From contig NZ_CP084222.1 of NCBI RefSeq assembly GCF_020268605.1, positions 1,798,001 through 1,862,000 of the forward strand: a DNA stretch of 64,000 nucleotides. Reading direction: 5' to 3'. A program made the position numbers and the translations under genes. How positions within the stretch are numbered: the stretch's first letter is position 1; every line of letters begins with the position of its first letter. Shown here in pieces: positions 31,335 to 41,188 of this stretch. Source of the DNA: Arsenophonus apicola. Lineage in GTDB: Bacteria; Pseudomonadota; Gammaproteobacteria; Enterobacterales; Enterobacteriaceae. The notes below the pieces were generated by a model. It did no database searches. It was not told the DNA's origin and saw nothing but the letters and a program-made list of their open reading frames with translations.

Positions 31335-31357
31335 ATGACGGTATTTAATACCGTCAT
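31335..31357. terminator. bidirectional hairpin between cmoB and cutC
   Basis: ATGACGGTAT and ATACCGTCAT make a perfect ten-base stem with a three-base loop. It lies between two convergent genes. No T run follows on either strand. Confidence 0.55.
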
Positions 31358-31374
31358 TGTGCTAAGCTTACCTA

Positions 31375-32133
31375 TCAGTCATTATTAGTAATCGTTAATA
31401 AATTTTTCATTGCTTCGACTACATCACGATCTACACAATAATGGGTAAATTCATCCATCTCCATATTGGCACTCATCGTAACCCCTGCTTTGCGGTAGTT
31501 CATGCTTGATGGCATCACTTTTCCAGCAGAGGTATGTACTTCCGGTAAACCGGCATCAATAAATTTCTGTAAATTTGACAATTTCACCCCAGCACCTGCC
31601 ATGATAATCGGCCCATTTGGGGTTTTACCAGCTAATGCATTTAATTCTTTCAATAACGGTAAGCCTAATTCCGCATTCTGCTGTTGCCCTGAAGTTAATA
31701 TACGCGCAACACCAAGTTCTGTCAGCTGTTCGTAAGCTTGTTTTGGGCTAATGCACATATCAAAAGCGCGATGAAACGTAACGGCCATATCACCAGATAA
31801 GGCTTTTAAGATACGCATGCGGGGTATATCAATATGTCCTTCTCGATTTAATATGCCATATACGACACCAGAAAAACCTAATTGCCTGATAAAATTAATA
31901 TCATGTTTAATAGCTTCAAACTCGCTATCACTGTAACAAAAATCCCCACCTCTGGGACGTACAATGGGATGAACGGGAATACTTACTGTATCTATAGTTT
32001 GTTTTAAACAACCATAACTTGGTGTTAAGCCGCCTTCAGCTGGACTAGAACAAAGTTCAATACGATCTGCGCCAAATTCTTGCGCAATTAGGGCACATTC
32101 CGCCCCATAGCAGCAAATTTCAAGGGTTATCAT
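31375..32133 (-). CDS. cutC: CutC family protein
   Basis: 252 residues forming a TIM barrel: MITLEICCYGAECALIAQEF, GADRIELCSSPAEGGLTPSY and HPIVRPRGGDFCYSDSEFEA are family signatures. CutC was linked to copper tolerance, though that role in E. coli has been questioned. It is convergent with cmoB, as in E. coli. Confidence 0.95.
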   Translation of the reverse strand: MITLEICCYGAECALIAQEFGADRIELCSSPAEGGLTPSYGCLKQTIDTVSIPVHPIVRPRGGDFCYSDSEFEAIKHDINFIRQLGFSGVVYGILNREGHIDIPRMRILKALSGDMAVTFHRAFDMCISPKQAYEQLTELGVARILTSGQQQNAELGLPLLKELNALAGKTPNGPIIMAGAGVKLSNLQKFIDAGLPEVHTSAGKVMPSSMNYRKAGVTMSANMEMDEFTHYCVDRDVVEAMKNLLTITNND

Positions 32134-32656
32134 AATACTGCCACCTCTGATTAATTATTGTTATTTCTATTTTTTAGTTATCAATTAATAAGCATACTAT
32201 TCTGCAAATAAAATACCCATTTTTCAAACAGTAATTATGACAAGTAATTAATTTTAATCAAAAAGGATAATATTTTATTCTGACCAGTTATTAACTTTTA
32301 ATAACAAATTTTCAATATAACTTTAACTTTTCATGAAGATAAATTTTAATCTGGAAAATAAAGAGACTTAACATAGCCTATTTTTTAAATTAATATTTCT
32401 AATCAAAATAGCAATTTTTGAACCAGTACAATTTTTAAAGTTAGATAAAGCAAAAATCCTCTATGGTCATTTAGCAAGATGATAAAAAAGATCCTAGCTG
32501 ATATTATTTTTACAATAGAGTTATCGATCAAATAGTTGATTAGTAGCATGTGAATAGCTAATTATGGTATAAAGCCAGCTATTTTTTATCTCGTCTCTCA
32601 TAGCTGTAGCTTACCAAGTCGAAAACGACAGCTATCTTCATCATTAAGGTAATCAG
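32134..32656. other. intergenic region upstream of argS
   Basis: A long A+T-rich stretch with no supported gene. A hairpin just before argS (ATAGCTGT at 32600-32607 with ACAGCTAT at 32628-32635) may lie in the argS leader. I see no riboswitch or tRNA-like structure. Confidence 0.45.
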
Positions 32657-34387
32657 GTGAATATTCAGGCTCTTCTTTCAGAAAAAATTAGTAATGCATT
32701 AATTGCCGCAGGAGCTCCTAAAGGTAGTGATGCACATATCCGCCCTTCAACAAAAGCCCAATTTGGTGATTACCAGGCTAATGGCGTCATGTCTGCAGCT
32801 AAAAAAATCGGCATTCCTCCCCGTCAGTTAGCGGAAAAAATGCTACCGCTACTGAAGCTGGAAAATATTGCCAGTAAAGTTGAAATAGCGGGGCCGGGTT
32901 TTATTAATATTTTTCTTGATAAGCAATGGATAGCCAAACAGATCGAACTTACTTTACAACATGAAAAATTAGCTATTAGCGCCGTTACGCCACAAACCGT
33001 CATTATTGACTATTCGGCTCCTAATGTTGCCAAACAGATGCATGTGGGCCATTTACGCTCTACTATCATTGGCGATGCTGTCGCTCGCACATTAGAGTTT
33101 TTAGGTCATAAAGTAATACGTGCTAATCATATTGGTGATTGGGGCACCCAGTTTGGTATGCTAATTGCGTACCTAGAAAAAGTTCAACAAGAAAATGCTG
33201 CCGATATGGCTTTAGCTGATCTGGAAAATTTCTATCGTGAAGCTAAAAAACATTATGATGTAGATGAAAATTTTGCTGAACTGGCACGTAATTATGTGGT
33301 TAAACTGCAATCTGGTGATGAATACTGTCGTAAAATGTGGCGCAAATTGGTTGATATTACCTTGGCGCAAAATCAGCAAACCTATCAGCGTTTAAATGTC
33401 ACACTAACTGAAGACGATGTGATGGGTGAAAGCTTATATAATAATATGCTGCCTGATATTGTCGCTGATTTAACAGCTAAAGGATTAGCCGTTGAAAGTG
33501 ATGGCGCTATGGTTGTTTATCTGGATGAATTTAAGAATAAAGATGGTGATGCCATGGGGGTGATCATCCAGAAAAAAGATGGTGGCTATCTCTATACGAC
33601 AACAGATATTGCCTGCGCAAAATATCGTCATGAAATGCTTCACGCCGATCGGGTGTTGTATTATATAGACTCACGCCAACATCAACATCTCATGCAAGCT
33701 TGGACTATTGTACGTAAAGCCGGCTATATCCCTGATACAATGTCATTAGAGCATCACATGTTTGGTATGATGCTCGGTAAAGATGGTAAACCGTTTAAAA
33801 CTCGCGCAGGCGGAACGATCCGGCTTGCAGATTTACTTGATGAAGCGATTGAGCGGGCAGATCATCTTATCCGGCAAAAAAATCCAGCTATGCCAGAAGA
33901 GGAGTTACAATCAATTATTCAGGCGGTTGGTATTGGGGCAGTAAAATATGCCGATCTATCGAAAAATCGTACGACTGATTATATTTTTGACTGGGACAAT
34001 ATGTTAGCTTTTGAGGGTAATACCGCGCCTTATATGCAATATGCCTATACCCGAGTGGCCTCGATTTTTAAACGGGCTAATATTAATCCCGCAACGCTAA
34101 CCGCGCCGGTGATGTTAGCTAATGAGTATGAGCAAGCTCTAGCGACGCGTTTATTACAATTTGAAGAGACAATACTAACCGTTGCGCGCGAAGGTTTACC
34201 ACATATTATGTGTGCTTACTTATTTGATCTGGCTGGTTTATTTTCAAGTTTTTATGAGCATTGCCCAATTTTGAATGCAGAAAATAACGCTTTAAAAGAA
34301 AGCCGATTAAAACTGGCGTTCCTGACGCAAAAAACCTTAAAAATTGGTTTAGACACATTAGGCATTGAAACGGTAGAAAGAATGTAA
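32657..34387 (+). CDS. argS: arginyl-tRNA synthetase
   Basis: 576 residues from a GTG preceded by AAGGT. The class I HIGH motif is HVGH at 129-132 in APNVAKQMHVGHLRSTIIGD. The KMSK-loop counterpart is LGKDGKPFKTRAGG, without a canonical KMSK, as normal for this enzyme. The C-terminal DALR anticodon domain ends IGLDTLGIETVERM. It charges tRNA-Arg. Confidence 0.97.
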   Translation: MNIQALLSEKISNALIAAGAPKGSDAHIRPSTKAQFGDYQANGVMSAAKKIGIPPRQLAEKMLPLLKLENIASKVEIAGPGFINIFLDKQWIAKQIELTLQHEKLAISAVTPQTVIIDYSAPNVAKQMHVGHLRSTIIGDAVARTLEFLGHKVIRANHIGDWGTQFGMLIAYLEKVQQENAADMALADLENFYREAKKHYDVDENFAELARNYVVKLQSGDEYCRKMWRKLVDITLAQNQQTYQRLNVTLTEDDVMGESLYNNMLPDIVADLTAKGLAVESDGAMVVYLDEFKNKDGDAMGVIIQKKDGGYLYTTTDIACAKYRHEMLHADRVLYYIDSRQHQHLMQAWTIVRKAGYIPDTMSLEHHMFGMMLGKDGKPFKTRAGGTIRLADLLDEAIERADHLIRQKNPAMPEEELQSIIQAVGIGAVKYADLSKNRTTDYIFDWDNMLAFEGNTAPYMQYAYTRVASIFKRANINPATLTAPVMLANEYEQALATRLLQFEETILTVAREGLPHIMCAYLFDLAGLFSSFYEHCPILNAENNALKESRLKLAFLTQKTLKIGLDTLGIETVERM

Positions 34388-34403
34388 TTCTCAACTAACC
34401 GAT

Positions 34404-34424
34404 AGGCTGCCAATAGCGCAGCCT
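34404..34424 (+). terminator. hairpin after argS
   Basis: AGGCTGC and GCAGCCT pair with a seven-base loop, 16 bases after the stop. There is no T run, so it is a weak terminator or an end-protecting stem. Confidence 0.4.
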
Positions 34425-34503
34425 GCTGATTACATTATACTGGTTAAGCCAAAAACCATTATCGTTGTAACGATCCGAGCAGACAGTTAAGCCAACCTAA
34501 TAG

Positions 34504-34587
34504 TCAGAAAATAAAAGAAACAAATGATACAATCATTAACAATGCAACAATCGCAGTACATAAACCATACTTAAAATCAGTATCCAT
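34504..34587 (-). CDS. ynhF: YnhF-like 27-residue membrane peptide
   Basis: An ATG after GTGAGGTGAGGTT opens MDTDFKYGLCTAIVALLMIV and ends SFIF. E. coli YnhF (about 29 residues, starting MSTDLKFSL) has the same size, polar TDxK start and single hydrophobic segment, and it too sits directly upstream of purR in the opposite direction. Synteny plus similarity make this a good homologue. Its role is unknown. Confidence 0.75.
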   Translation of the reverse strand: MDTDFKYGLCTAIVALLMIVSFVSFIF

Positions 34588-34853
34588 AACCTCACCTCAC
34601 TATTCTCACTGCTTTATTCATAAATTAGCGAATGAAAAATCATTAAATGTCATAACATCATACAACAATAAAAACTATTTTCTATTATATCATCGAGGAA
34701 ATATTGATTAACACTTTTGTTTTTATGACAAATCAGACAAAATGGACAGTTTACTGATAACTTAATTATCAAATGGTTATTTTTATAGTTCAATAATAGT
34801 CGTTTTTAAATAATAGTAATAGAATTGAGAATGGTTCAGGAGTCTTTTTAATC

Positions 34854-35879
34854 ATGGCAACAATTAAGGATGTGGCAAAGTTAGCGGGTGTTTCGACTAC
34901 CACCGTATCTCATGTAATTAATAACACCCGTTTTGTCGCCAAAAAGACAAAAACGATTGTTTGGGCAGCCATTAAAACACTTAATTATTCTCCTAGTGCC
35001 GTCGCTCGTAGTTTGAAAGTTAACCATACTAAATCCATTGGGTTACTGGCCACAACTAATGAAGCCCCTTATTTTGCAGAAGTCATCGAGTCAGTAGAAA
35101 ACAACTGTTATAGCCAAGGGTATACATTGATCCTGTGCAACTCACATAATAATCTGAATAAACAACAAGCCTATTTACAAATGTTAGCGCAAAAACGGGT
35201 TGATGGTTTACTGGTAATGTGTTCAGAATATCCAAAACAACTACTCGGAATGTTAGAAGAATACCGTAATATTCCAATGGTAGTGATGGATTGGGGGCAA
35301 GCACATGGTGATTTTACCGATGTCATTATTGATAATGCGGTTTATGGTGGTTATCTTGCCGGACGCTATCTGATTGAACGCGGGCATCGTGATTTAGGGA
35401 TCATCTCTGGACCTTTAAAACGCAATACCGGCAGTGGTAGGCGGCAAGGTTTTCTCAATGCTATGAAGGAAGCTAACATCCAACCACATGATAAATGGAT
35501 TGTCGAGGGTGATTTCGAGCCATCTTCTGGCTACGATGCGATGAAACAAATTTTAAATCACCAACAAAGACCGAGCGCCATTTTTTGTGGCGGTGATATT
35601 ATGGCGATGGGGGCTATCTGTGCAGCAAATGAATTAGGCATTCGTGTTCCCCATGATATCTCTATTATTGGCTATGACAATGTGCGCAATGCGCGTTTTT
35701 TTACACCAGCGTTAACCACCATTCATCAACCCAAAGAACGTTTAGGCCAAATGGCTTTTACTATGCTGCTTGATCGCATTATTAATAAACGCAAAGATGC
35801 ACAAACTATTGAAATACATCCTGAGCTTATTGAACGTCGTTCAGTTGTCGATGGTCCGTTTATTGATTACCGCAGATAA
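34854..35879 (+). CDS. purR: purine repressor PurR (LacI family)
   Basis: 341 residues, very close to E. coli PurR. The helix-turn-helix is MATIKDVAKLAGVSTTTVSH, the hinge SPSAVARSLKVNHTKSIGLL, and the effector domain includes GGDIMAMGAICAANELGIRV. It binds hypoxanthine or guanine as corepressor and shuts down purine synthesis genes. A 266-base A+T-rich region separates it from divergent ynhF. purR-punR-punC order is as in E. coli. Confidence 0.95.
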   Translation: MATIKDVAKLAGVSTTTVSHVINNTRFVAKKTKTIVWAAIKTLNYSPSAVARSLKVNHTKSIGLLATTNEAPYFAEVIESVENNCYSQGYTLILCNSHNNLNKQQAYLQMLAQKRVDGLLVMCSEYPKQLLGMLEEYRNIPMVVMDWGQAHGDFTDVIIDNAVYGGYLAGRYLIERGHRDLGIISGPLKRNTGSGRRQGFLNAMKEANIQPHDKWIVEGDFEPSSGYDAMKQILNHQQRPSAIFCGGDIMAMGAICAANELGIRVPHDISIIGYDNVRNARFFTPALTTIHQPKERLGQMAFTMLLDRIINKRKDAQTIEIHPELIERRSVVDGPFIDYRR

Positions 35880-35898
35880 TCACTAGATTTGAACATTA

Positions 35899-36802
35899 TC
35901 AATTAGTCAGCCACTCGGCATTGAGCGTTTCACTATTACCTAAGTAATCCAGTAACCAACTCAAGGTTGGAGAACGCTTTTCTTCATTCCATATAACACA
36001 ACATGGACTATCAGGTAAGGGTTGCTTAATTTGCAATGTTTTTAATTCATTTATGCGGCAAAGTTGCTCTACCCGATGTTTAGGCGCAAATCCTAAACAT
36101 AATCCATTTTTTAAGCAAGCCAGACCACTTTCCCAATCTGGCACAATAAGCCGTTTTTTGTTATCTAATGCCCAAGTTTCTCGCTTTGGCAAGTAACGAG
36201 AGGTATCTTCTAAACATAAACTTGGATAATGACGTAATTGTTGATCGTTAATTAGACCGCTTATTTGTGCTAAAGGATGATTTATGCTGACAACACATGA
36301 CCAGGGCATAAAGCCCATATCACGAAAACTATATCTATCGCCAATTGGCGACGCGCGCGTTGCACCAATAGCAATATCTACTCGCCCATCGACCAACGCC
36401 TCCCATACCCCATTATAAACTTCCTGCTGAATAAAAAGTTCAATATCAGAAAAGTGGCGATAAAAATCTAATATTAATTGCAATATTCTTTCTGGTTTAA
36501 CTACGATCAATAGCAATACTAAATTGTCCATGCCAACCATTGGCAATCTGTTGACATTGATGGCGTGTATCACGCATGGTCTTGATAATATTGCGCGCAT
36601 TTTTAACGAAAAATTTACCGGCATCGGTAAGTACAACATCACGATAACGCCGTTCAAACAAAGCAACAGCCAGCCACTCTTCCAATTGTTTTACGGTATA
36701 ACTTACCGCAGAGGGAACTCTATGTAACTCTGCGGCAGCGGCACTAAAACTGCCCGTTCTTTCAACGGCATCAATTACTTCAAGGGAGTACTCTGACCAC
36801 AT
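35899..36802 (-). pseudogene. punR: PunR-like LysR regulator, frameshifted
   Basis: The N-terminal helix-turn-helix (MWSEYSLEVIDAVERTGSFS, LHRVPSAVSYTVKQLEEWLA) runs to IAID and then stops. The effector-binding domain resumes in another frame (KPERILQLILDFYRHF, YNGVWEALVDGRVDIAIGAT) and ends normally. Comparison with E. coli PunR suggests two bases are missing near 36505, where IAVDNIVRPER is expected. PunR activates punC in E. coli. Without repair only a DNA-binding stub is made. Confidence 0.85.
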
Positions 36803-36922
36803 AGCCTTTAACCTGTCAAAATATTTGATAACAATATGCAAATAATAACGCTTCACAACAAAAATTCATCTCTTATACAATAAAAAGCGATATTTGATAT
36901 TATTTAATTTATTGATACCAAT

Positions 36923-38128
36923 ATGAATAAAAATAACCCCAATCAACACAATTTTGGCTTTATGCTTTATCTTGCTGGCTTAAGTATGCTCGGTTTTTTG
37001 GCCATTGATATGTACTTACCTGCTTTTAGTATTATGCAACAACAACTTAATACCTCAGCAAATACCATCAGCGCAAGTCTTAGTCTATTTTTATGTGGTT
37101 TTGCCTTCGCTCAACTTAGTTGGGGGCCGCTTTCCGATCGTATTGGCAGAAAACCCGTTTTATTAATTGGACTAGCGCTATTTATTACTAGCTGTCTGGC
37201 CACACTCGGTATCACCAATGGCAGCCAATTGCTTATTTTGCGATTTATTCAAGGTATTGGAGTTTGTTCAACAGCGGTCATTTGGCAAGCTTTGGTAATT
37301 GATCGTTTTAGTGGCCTATATGCTAGACGGGTATTTGCCACCATTATGCCTTTAGTTGCGCTGTCGCCGGCCTTAGCCCCCTTATTAGGTGCCTGGATCC
37401 TTACTGGTAATAGCTGGCAAATAATATTTTTTAGTTTAGCTATCATCGGAATATTGCTTTTTCTGGCCACCCTTTTATTACAGGAAAAAAAACGTTTAGA
37501 AAAAACTCACAAAATAAAATCCACTCCTACTTTTATCACCTTTCTACGTTCTGCCATTTTTAGTGGTAATGTATTAATTTATGCCGCCTGTAGTGCCGGA
37601 TTTTTTGCCTGGCTAACCGGCTCTCCGTTTATTTTAACTAAAATGGGATATAATCCGCAGGATATTGGTATCAGTTACGTACCTCAAACCATTGCCTTTA
37701 TGTTCGGTGGCTACGGGGGACGTTATTTAATCGCCAAAATAAAAAACCAAATCCTGTTGCCAATCATTCTTATCGGTTATGCAATAAGTGTATTGGTTAT
37801 CTTCATTCTTGCTATCTATTCCCAACCTAATTTATTTGCCCTGTTACTACCTTTCTGCTGTATGGCTGCGATGAACGGTGCTTGCTATCCTATTGTGGTG
37901 TCAAATGCCTTAAGTGTTTTTCCTAAAGACAGTGGTAAAGCCGCCGCTTTACAAAATACTCTCCAGCTAGGTTTGTGTTTTACGGCAAGTCTGGCGGTAT
38001 CTAGCCTAATTGCCAACCCTCTGCTAGCAACTAGCACTGTTATGGTTTCTACCATTATTCCACTGCTAATAGGCTACTGGCTGCAAAAAAGTAAAAATTC
38101 AGCCAATACTGCGGAAACATTAGAATAG
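36923..38128 (+). CDS. punC: purine nucleoside efflux transporter PunC (MFS)
   Basis: 401 residues with twelve hydrophobic segments. LSWGPLSDRIGRKPVLLIGL is the MFS motif between helices 2 and 3, and GFLAIDMYLPAFSIMQQQL starts helix 1 in the Bcr/CflA drug-transporter style. PunC (YdhC) exports or exchanges purine nucleosides in E. coli. It is divergent from punR, which is broken here, so its activation may be lost or changed. Confidence 0.9.
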   Translation: MNKNNPNQHNFGFMLYLAGLSMLGFLAIDMYLPAFSIMQQQLNTSANTISASLSLFLCGFAFAQLSWGPLSDRIGRKPVLLIGLALFITSCLATLGITNGSQLLILRFIQGIGVCSTAVIWQALVIDRFSGLYARRVFATIMPLVALSPALAPLLGAWILTGNSWQIIFFSLAIIGILLFLATLLLQEKKRLEKTHKIKSTPTFITFLRSAIFSGNVLIYAACSAGFFAWLTGSPFILTKMGYNPQDIGISYVPQTIAFMFGGYGGRYLIAKIKNQILLPIILIGYAISVLVIFILAIYSQPNLFALLLPFCCMAAMNGACYPIVVSNALSVFPKDSGKAAALQNTLQLGLCFTASLAVSSLIANPLLATSTVMVSTIIPLLIGYWLQKSKNSANTAETLE

Positions 38129-38509
38129 TAAAAAATCTTTAAACAAACGCTGGTGAGATGTAGGATGTCGACTAACTAAGCATGTTAAATTGTCATTTTT
38201 CAGTAAGTAATTTATCAGTTGTTTTACCTGTCAAGCGGCCAGAGAGCGAAAATCTTTGCCATAAACGTTTCATTATATTAATTAGGCGAGTTTTGTTATT
38301 GGCGACGCATTTTTTAGTAGGGCTATTCTTGTTTATTTATAGCGCTTATTGGCAGATTTAACTTAGCCACAAATTAGTCAATTAAACACGGAAAACCACT
38401 TTTGCCATTAACCTTATTCTAATAAGAAGAAACCTTTGCCTATTGTTAATCAGATCCTGTTTCTTCTTTTAAAATTACTTAACCTAATTAAAATTGCGTG
38501 GCTACAGGC
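38129..38509. other. intergenic region where cfa is expected
   Basis: In E. coli the gene for cyclopropane fatty acid synthase lies between punC and ribE. Here there are 381 bases with no open frame and no recognisable cfa fragment. Confidence 0.5.
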
Positions 38510-39136
38510 TTAACACAGCTGATGATTATATTTTTGTGCCATTACCCGCTCAACAGTATCAACTACCGCTTGGGTGTGGGCATCAACTTCAATATTAACT
38601 TTATCTCCCAGACGCTTTTCTGCAATCGTGGTACGCGCAATGGTTTCTGGGATCAGGTGGACACAAAAACGATTATTAACCACATCGCCAACTGTTAAAC
38701 TAATTCCATCAACGCCGATAAAGCCCTTGTGCAGAATATATTTCATTAATTGTTTATCATGTAGATAAAACCAAATTTGGAGATTATTTTCAGCTTTAAA
38801 AATCTTGGCTACTTCGGCGGTCGTAATGATATGACCCGACATAACATGACCCCCAATTTCATCACCATATTTTGCTGATCTTTCTAAATTAATCATATCG
38901 CCTAGTTTTAAACTGCCTAAGTTTGTCAGTCGCAAAGTCTCCTTCATTAAATCAAAACTCACCTTATCCCCATTAATATGGGTTACCGTTAAACAACAGC
39001 CATTATTAGCCACAGAGGCGCCTGTTTCTAAACCAGCGAGTAATTCACTAGGAAATTGAACAGTATAGGTACGAAAATTAACGCTATCTTCCACCGCAAT
39101 TAATATTCCTTTTCCTTTCACAATGCCTGTAAACAT
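38510..39136 (-). CDS. ribE: riboflavin synthase alpha subunit
   Basis: 208 residues from MFTGIVKGKGILIAVEDSVN, the universal start; upstream in-frame codons are not conserved. Two lumazine-binding repeats are visible (GASVANNGCCLTVTHINGDK and KGFIGVDGISLTVGDVVNNR). It converts two 6,7-dimethyl-8-ribityllumazine molecules to riboflavin. It is divergent from mdtK, as in E. coli (where it is also called ribC). Confidence 0.95.
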   Translation of the reverse strand: MFTGIVKGKGILIAVEDSVNFRTYTVQFPSELLAGLETGASVANNGCCLTVTHINGDKVSFDLMKETLRLTNLGSLKLGDMINLERSAKYGDEIGGHVMSGHIITTAEVAKIFKAENNLQIWFYLHDKQLMKYILHKGFIGVDGISLTVGDVVNNRFCVHLIPETIARTTIAEKRLGDKVNIEVDAHTQAVVDTVERVMAQKYNHQLC

Positions 39137-39333
39137 ATATTGAGTTCCCAACTTTAATAACAGATTAGTCATCATTCTACGCCAGTTATGCTAGATAAGC
39201 ACTCTAGAAACAATAAATATGGCAGCTTTCTATCTATTTATAGCGATAACTTTACCAAATCGATACAATAAGCCAATTTTTAACGGATCAATTCCTTTTC
39301 CGGCTTCTGTTCATTTTTTATAAGGTATGGTGG

Positions 39334-40707
39334 GTGAATAAATATTTTAAAGAGGCACAAAGCCTATTAGCATTGGGTATTCCGATTATTCTTGCTCAAT
39401 TCTCACAAACCGCTATGGGTTTTGTCGATACAGTAATGGCGGGCAAAGTCAGTGAAACAGATATGTCTGCAGTTGCGGTAGGAACCTCTATCTGGTTACC
39501 TGCTATTTTGTTTGGCCACGGCTTATTGATGGCTTTAACTCCGGTGGTAGCGCAATTAAATGGTTCAGGCCGACGTCAAGTTATTGGCAATCATATACAA
39601 CAAGGCTTATGGCTAGCTTTCTTCTTATCACTTTTAGTTATGGGTGTTATTTATAATGCCCATCATATTATAAATAATATGCCTAATATTGATCATGAAC
39701 TGGCAAATAAGGCTGTGCGGTTTCTGCATGCCATTATGTGGGGAGCACCAGGCTATCTTTTTTATCAAGTTTTACGCAGTCAGTGTGATGGGTTATCTAA
39801 AACAAAACCCGGTATGTTCATTGGTTTTCTTGGTTTATTTATTAACATACCAATCAACTATATTTTTATTTATGGTCATTTTGGTGCTCCGGCTCTTGGT
39901 GGTGTCGGTTGTGGTGTAGCCACTGCCTCGGTATATTGGGCAATGTTCTTTTTTATGCGTTGGTATATCCGCCATACCCCTTCACAACGAGACATCCGTG
40001 CTAATAAACAATTTGCTTTACCTGACTTTTCATTATTAAAACGTCTGTTCGCGTTAGGATTACCTATTGGTCTTGCTTATTTCTTCGAAGTAACTCTTTT
40101 TGCTATTGTCGCCTTACTGGTCGCGCCATTAGGTATTATCGCTGTCGCAGGACATCAAGTAGCATTAAATTTTAGTTCGTTAATGTTTATGTTTCCTATT
40201 TCTCTTGGTATCGCAGCAACCATTCGCGTCGGATATAATTTAGGCAGTTCTGCAACTGAAAACGCGAAAACATCCGCCTATGCTAGTATCATGGTCGGTC
40301 TAACAGTAGCTTGTTGCACCGCACTTGTGACAGTGTCACTTAGAGAGCAGATCGCATTAATGTATAATCGCAATCCAGAAGTGGTGCTTTTGGCGTCACA
40401 ATTAATGTTATTCGCTGCTATTTATCAGATTTCCGATGCCATCCAGGTAATTGGCGCCGGTATATTACGCGGCTATAAAGATACCCGTTCGATTTTCTTC
40501 ATCACTTTCATTGCTTACTGGTTACTCGGCCTACCGACAGGTTATCTACTTGGTTTAACAGATTTTATTGTACCTCATCTGGGACCTAAAGGTTTCTGGA
40601 TCGGTTTTATTATTAGCTTAACTGCATCAGCTATCATGATTCTTTCTCGCATACTATGGCTTCAACGCCAACCAGACGAGTTTGTATTACGGCATTCAAC
40701 TCGATAA
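39334..40707 (+). CDS. mdtK: MATE multidrug efflux protein MdtK
   Basis: 457 residues, the E. coli length, from a GTG after AAGGT. Twelve membrane segments; QTAMGFVDTVMAGKVSETDM and GGVGCGVATASVYWAMFFFM are MATE motifs of the two halves. It exports cationic drugs by sodium or proton antiport. Two tRNA-Val genes follow, the E. coli order. Confidence 0.95.
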   Translation: MNKYFKEAQSLLALGIPIILAQFSQTAMGFVDTVMAGKVSETDMSAVAVGTSIWLPAILFGHGLLMALTPVVAQLNGSGRRQVIGNHIQQGLWLAFFLSLLVMGVIYNAHHIINNMPNIDHELANKAVRFLHAIMWGAPGYLFYQVLRSQCDGLSKTKPGMFIGFLGLFINIPINYIFIYGHFGAPALGGVGCGVATASVYWAMFFFMRWYIRHTPSQRDIRANKQFALPDFSLLKRLFALGLPIGLAYFFEVTLFAIVALLVAPLGIIAVAGHQVALNFSSLMFMFPISLGIAATIRVGYNLGSSATENAKTSAYASIMVGLTVACCTALVTVSLREQIALMYNRNPEVVLLASQLMLFAAIYQISDAIQVIGAGILRGYKDTRSIFFITFIAYWLLGLPTGYLLGLTDFIVPHLGPKGFWIGFIISLTASAIMILSRILWLQRQPDEFVLRHSTR

Positions 40708-40753
40708 CTATTTTGTCAAACGGGTACAAGGTATAAAAAAAGAAAAATTGCTG

Positions 40754-40775
40754 TTTAATGCTAAATAGCATTAAA
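40754..40775 (+). terminator. hairpin after mdtK
   Basis: TTTAATGCT and AGCATTAAA form a perfect nine-base A+T-rich stem with a four-base loop. No T run follows, so it may be a weak terminator. Confidence 0.4.
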
Positions 40776-40872
40776 TACGAGCAGTTAGATGTGAAATTTT
40801 ATTTTTCCCTTGCCAGAATGGAAACGACCCGTTAATATTCGTTTCCACATTGTCGCCATAGCAATTCTTATT

Positions 40873-40949
40873 GCGTCCGTAGCTCAGTTGGTTAGAGCAC
40901 CACCTTGACATGGTGGGGGTCGGTGGTTCGAGTCCACTCGGACGCACCA
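40873..40949 (+). tRNA. valV: tRNA-Val (anticodon GAC)
   Basis: 77 bases including encoded CCA. The acceptor stem GCGTCCG pairs with CGGACGC. The anticodon loop is CTTGACA with GAC, and the T-loop is the normal TTCGAGT. It is followed 25 bases later by a second copy, as valV-valW in E. coli. Confidence 0.97.
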
Positions 40950-40974
40950 ATTGTTAGCGATATATTTATCTTGT

Positions 40975-41051
40975 GCGTCCGTAGCTCAGTTGGTTAGAGC
41001 ACCACCTTGACATGGTGGGGGTCGGTGGTTAGAGTCCACTCGGACGCACCA
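40975..41051 (+). tRNA. valW: tRNA-Val (anticodon GAC) with C56A change
   Basis: Identical to the first copy except for one base in the T-loop, TTAGAGT instead of TTCGAGT. The altered base is C56, which normally pairs with G19 of the D-loop to hold the tRNA elbow. All stems and the CCA end are intact. The copy may be unstable or inactive. Confidence 0.92.
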
Positions 41052-41119
41052 AATCTATCTGTTCCCAATTCTCTCTTTTGATTGTAAAGCCAGTGAGCTT
41101 ACAGTTTCGATAAGCAATC

Positions 41120-41141
41120 AAAAAGCGCGTTAACGCTTTTT
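41120..41141 (+). terminator. terminator after the tRNA-Val pair
   Basis: AAAAAGCG and CGCTTTTT form a perfect stem around CGTTAA, with the T run inside the right arm. It would end the tRNA transcript and, read in reverse, the murJ transcript. Confidence 0.75.
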
Positions 41142-41188
41142 CACCCTACTCATGATCACTTAACCAAGACTATTTGTCGCTTAATTAA

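Noticed and set aside
39137..39333. Possible FMN riboswitch upstream of ribE
   Set aside because: I looked for the conserved RFN blocks and did not see them; in enterics the FMN riboswitch precedes ribB, not this gene.
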